From: Pseudomonadota bacterium
Lineage (GTDB): Bacteria > Pseudomonadota > Gammaproteobacteria > Burkholderiales > Burkholderiaceae_C
DNA length: 9,764 nucleotides
Direction: 5' to 3'
Assembly (NCBI GenBank): GCA_023387335.1
Contig: JAEWIF010000014.1
Span: forward strand, 1-9,764
Below, in pieces: positions 8,015-9,764 of the stretch; positions within the stretch are counted from its first letter, which is position 1; each line of letters begins with the position of its first letter. The notes under the pieces were generated by a model that was not told where the DNA came from, searched no databases, and saw only the letters and a list, made by a program, of their open reading frames with translations. A program made the translations under genes and the position numbers.

Positions 8015-8096
8015 CCGCCGGCGCGTGCCCTTAGGACGCACCGTCGCCCGAGCGCGGCCACGCTCGGGCGACGATTGAAGCCACCCGCGCCGGCGG
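8015..8096. terminator. Nested inverted repeats between convergent genes, probable bidirectional terminator
   Basis: An inner hairpin has perfect 13-bp arms (CGTCGCCCGAGCG at 8042-8054 and its complement at 8061-8073) and loop CGGCCA. An outer pair of perfect 11-bp arms (CCGCCGGCGCG at 8015-8025 and its complement at 8086-8096) encloses it. It begins four bases after the DUF3800 stop, and the convergent FRG gene ends at 8247, so it is well placed to stop transcription from both sides. There is no clear T-run, as is common for actinobacterial hairpin terminators. Function is inferred from structure and position. Confidence 0.65.
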
Positions 8097-8115
8097 GCGG
8101 CACTGAACAGATGCA

Positions 8116-8188
8116 GGGAGCTCCCAGCCCGAGGTCGTACTCCCGGGCGGGTCGCCGCAGTTTCACGGTCACAGTCCGTGCCGGGCTG
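8116..8188. repeat. Smaller dyad symmetries downstream of the terminator
   Basis: GGGAGCTCCC (8116-8125) is a ten-base palindrome. CAGCCCG (8125-8131) is complementary to 8182-8188, enclosing a small stem of CACGG (8164-8168) with 8176-8180. These may extend the structured region 3' of the FRG gene, but arms this short are expected fairly often in DNA of this composition. Confidence 0.25.
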
Positions 8189-8246
8189 AGGGCCCTTCTC
8201 ACCGCCTCGGGACGCTCATGGTGATAACCGAGCGATCCAGTACGGA

Positions 8247-9131
8247 TCACACGATTCTCGCCAGTCGCCCATGGCTCTTCGCGAAGGTCTCCTGATGCGG
8301 CTGATGCCAGACGGTGGGATATACGAAATCGGCAGTAAGTCCGGTGCGATCTTCGAGCCATCGGCGCAGTTGCAACTTGAAACTTGCCGTGATCCGGAAA
8401 GCAGCCACGTCAGACGTTGCCGGGATGAATCCACGGACACCGCGGTTGCTCATCCTCCTCGAGATCCACGTGTCCCCGACAAGACGACCTGCATCCGTAG
8501 TGACGTTGATGGTCACGCGTGAAGAGGTAGCAGGTACTTTAGATACGAGGAAGTGACCTCGCTGGATCCTCAGTCGGTCGCTCACGTCGGGGGCCGAGTA
8601 CATTACCACTTTATCTGTCGGCAACTGGTCGTATACATCCTCGAACTCCCGGGTATCGAAAGGTCGGACATCGACACTGGGCTCCGGCTTGCGAATCGCG
8701 AACAGAACCCCGTCACTCTTGTCGTCGCCAGAATTTGGGCTCACCACCGCCATGTAAAGCGCGACGAGTGGGTCCAGTGAGACGTCCAAGAGCGGCGTCG
8801 CAGCGCCGTGGTGCTGCAGTTGCGACAAGAGCGCGAAATCAGGCAGCGCGGCTCCCTCGTGGACATCCAGTCCCGCAGATCTCGTGCTCTTCAGCAACTT
8901 ACGCGTGGTCTCTTTGACGGTCGCATCGTCGAGGGTCAACTTCGACACGGAAATCCGGGTATGGACACCTGGCGAGAGATCGAACGCGCTATTGGCCTGT
9001 CCGCGCCAGAGCCACGTGTCACGATCACCGTAGTAGCCATGCAGGTCCAGGACCGCCCGCAGAAGTTCTCGAATCCTGTAGTCGTCGGTTCCAGTCGGCG
9101 CGTGCCACCACGGCCATTCAGCTTTTCTCAC
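8247..9131 (-). CDS. FRG domain-containing protein, 294 aa
   Basis: This is a FRG-domain (PF08867) protein. Counting from GTG 9131, the hallmark WLWRGQ is at 40-45 and LLSQLQHHGAATPLLDVSLD at 101-120, followed by PLVALYMAV; RIQRGHFLVS at 188-197 matches the third conserved block. The length suits a stand-alone FRG protein. The frame is open further upstream to 9335, but that part is arginine-rich, poorly conserved in character and unlikely to be coding. AGGAAGG lies 12 bases upstream of GTG 9131, a rather long spacing, so the start is likely but not certain. There is no signal peptide or membrane segment, so it is probably cytosolic. FRG domains occur widely in prophages and defence islands; their activity is not established. 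It converges with the DUF3800 gene and has visibly lower G+C than the flanks, consistent with transfer. It is intact. Confidence 0.8.
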   Translation of the reverse strand: MRKAEWPWWHAPTGTDDYRIRELLRAVLDLHGYYGDRDTWLWRGQANSAFDLSPGVHTRISVSKLTLDDATVKETTRKLLKSTRSAGLDVHEGAALPDFALLSQLQHHGAATPLLDVSLDPLVALYMAVVSPNSGDDKSDGVLFAIRKPEPSVDVRPFDTREFEDVYDQLPTDKVVMYSAPDVSDRLRIQRGHFLVSKVPATSSRVTINVTTDAGRLVGDTWISRRMSNRGVRGFIPATSDVAAFRITASFKLQLRRWLEDRTGLTADFVYPTVWHQPHQETFAKSHGRLARIV

Positions 9132-9143
9132 GGCGCGAACGTA

Positions 9144-9150
9144 CCTTCCT
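9144..9150 (-). promoter_or_regulatory. Probable ribosome binding site AGGAAGG for the FRG gene
   Basis: AGGAAGG on the minus strand is the only strong anti-16S match upstream of the conserved FRG region. The gap to GTG 9131 is 12 bases, longer than usual. No other start codon with a shorter gap is available in frame. Confidence 0.35.
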
Positions 9151-9288
9151 ACAGGTCGCCGCGCGGTCCATCGCGGGGTTTTCACTCGTCTGGCGCACTG
9201 GGACCGCGTCGTCACGCGTTTAGGTCTCACATGGCCGCGTAGCGCGCCTGCGCCCCCTCGATAAGGAATGTCGGCACCAGCAGTCCAT

Positions 9289-9450
9289 CTACGACGATGC
9301 CCGCGCACTAGAGTTGGACAAGGCCACCGTGTCAAGCGAGAGGTCCTGCTGATTGAAAGGGTGTCCCCGCCTGCAGTTCAGGTCAGGGGGCGGCCAGTTG
9401 AGCGCTTCCTCAGGTGTGCGGGGAATCGGGGAGCTCGCGGCGCGACGGGC
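9289..9450 (-). pseudogene. Possible decayed transposase C-terminus
   Basis: The minus strand contains RPSRRELPD in one frame, and then, across an apparent one-base insertion in the C-run near 9420, PRTPEEALNWPPPDL in another, ending at TAG 9289-9291. The pattern of an arginine-proline-rich turn, a hydrophobic residue and TPEEALN resembles the end of DDE integrase-core transposases (IS30/IS3/IS481-like). Nothing of the catalytic core is present. The match is short, so this is only a suggestion, but it would fit transposition debris at the island edge. Confidence 0.3.
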
Positions 9451-9615
9451 GGCGCCGCTCGCCTCCCGGAGCCGACTCGCCCCGAGCGGCCGACTCCTGC
9501 CTACCGTCGCTCAGAGACGCTCGACGTCCCAGAAGTCCCTCCAAATGGCCGGTCCTTCTCATCGATTCCTGAAAGCCCATCCAGCTCTCAGACTCGACGA
9601 GCCGCGGCACGAGCC

Positions 9616-9764
9616 TCAGGCCTGCATGTCCACGAATCGCGAGTAGTGCCCCTGGAACGCCACGGTGATGACGTCGGTGGGCCCGTTGCGGTGCTTCGCC
9701 ACGATCAGGTCGGCCTCGCCGGCGCGCGGGGACTCCCGCTCGTAGGCGTCCTCGCGGTGCAGCA
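9616..9764 (-). CDS. dnaB: Replicative DNA helicase DnaB, C-terminal 48 residues
   Basis: The gene enters from the right edge and ends at TGA 9616-9618. The visible residues match the conserved end of bacterial DnaB closely: HREDAYERESPRAGEADLIV, then AKHRNGPTDVITVAFQGHYS, then RFVDMQA. In the RecA-like C-terminal domain, the segment with AKHRNGPT belongs to the region that contributes the arginine-finger side of the hexamer interface and DNA-binding loops. The hexameric helicase unwinds DNA at the replication fork. The N-terminal domain, the Walker motifs and any intein lie outside the window. It is a core chromosomal gene on the same strand as the two left-flank genes, which suggests that all three were once neighbours before the intervening DNA arrived. 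Confidence 0.93.
   Translation of the reverse strand, partial: LHREDAYERESPRAGEADLIVAKHRNGPTDVITVAFQGHYSRFVDMQA

Larger units (their letters stand above)
1021..9615. mobile_element. Putative accessory genomic island beside dnaB (borders approximate)
   Basis: The stretch between the truncated serine hydrolase and the dnaB stop has lower G+C than the left flank and contains only accessory-type genes: a KAP NTPase, DUF3800, an FRG protein and one unrecognised gene. It also holds a TniQ-like remnant at 5085-5410 and a possible transposase tail near 9289-9450. The island interpretation is inference from composition, gene content and the broken flanking gene. I found no intact recombinase, no terminal inverted repeats and no duplicated attachment sequence. 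The borders are therefore estimates, and several successive insertions are as likely as a single one. Confidence 0.45.
9132..9615. other. Gene-poor stretch between the FRG gene and dnaB
   Basis: No intact gene is supported in these 484 bases. Open frames on both strands are arginine/serine-rich and have no recognisable content. The part next to the FRG gene presumably carries its promoter, but I see no clear -35/-10 pair. The part at about 9289-9450 holds a possible transposase tail remnant, listed separately. No hairpin strong enough to call a dnaB terminator was found, although the dnaB stop is at 9616. Confidence 0.4.

Noticed and set aside
9132..9335. N-terminal extension of the FRG protein
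   Set aside because: Arginine-rich, not domain-like, and family members normally begin shortly before the WLWRGQ block.
940..9400. Direct or inverted repeats at the two island borders
   Set aside because: Comparing the sequence around 950-1040 with that around 9290-9400 by eye gave only very short shared words, not enough to call attachment sites or transposon ends.
9410..9610. Small minus-strand protein of 66 residues starting just after dnaB
   Set aside because: No ribosome site or recognisable features, and its end overlaps the possible transposase remnant in a shifted frame.

Overview
The window reads as chromosome of a high-GC actinobacterium, probably a Cellulomonas-like member of the Micrococcales. 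The third codon positions of the flanking genes are almost all G or C. The right edge carries the C-terminal end of a typical actinobacterial replicative helicase DnaB. The genus is inference only. The two flanks look like the old chromosome, with genes on the minus strand: dnaB at 9616-9764, a truncated serine hydrolase (beta-lactamase-like) at about 226-1020, and an unrecognised protein running off the left edge at 1-445. The left flank is visibly richer in G+C than the middle; one 60-base line I counted gave about 78% there, against about 53% for one line in the FRG gene.

Between the flanks, roughly 1.0-9.6 kb, lies an accessory island. From left to right it holds: a decayed, frame-broken stretch with a hydrophobic reading frame (1037-1388, minus); a large KAP-family P-loop NTPase with two membrane segments (1496-5068, plus); a truncated, frameshifted remnant of a TniQ-type transposition protein (5085-5410, minus); an unrecognised gene broken by at least one single-base frameshift (5508-6763, plus); a DUF3800 protein (6950-8011, plus); a nested GC-rich hairpin between convergent genes (8015-8096); an FRG-domain protein (8247-9131, minus); and a gene-poor stretch with a possible transposase tail remnant (9132-9615).

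KAP NTPases, DUF3800 and FRG proteins are all families that recur in bacterial defence islands and on mobile elements. The combination, placed beside dnaB with transposition debris on the margins, suggests an integrated accessory locus, possibly for phage defence. The three plus-strand genes could form one transcriptional direction (KAP, unknown, DUF3800), but the gaps of about 440 and 190 bases argue against a tight operon. The FRG gene is convergent and probably independent. No RNA genes, CRISPR array, recombinase gene or clear attachment repeats were seen. No function has been shown for any island gene; all roles here are family-based or inferred.
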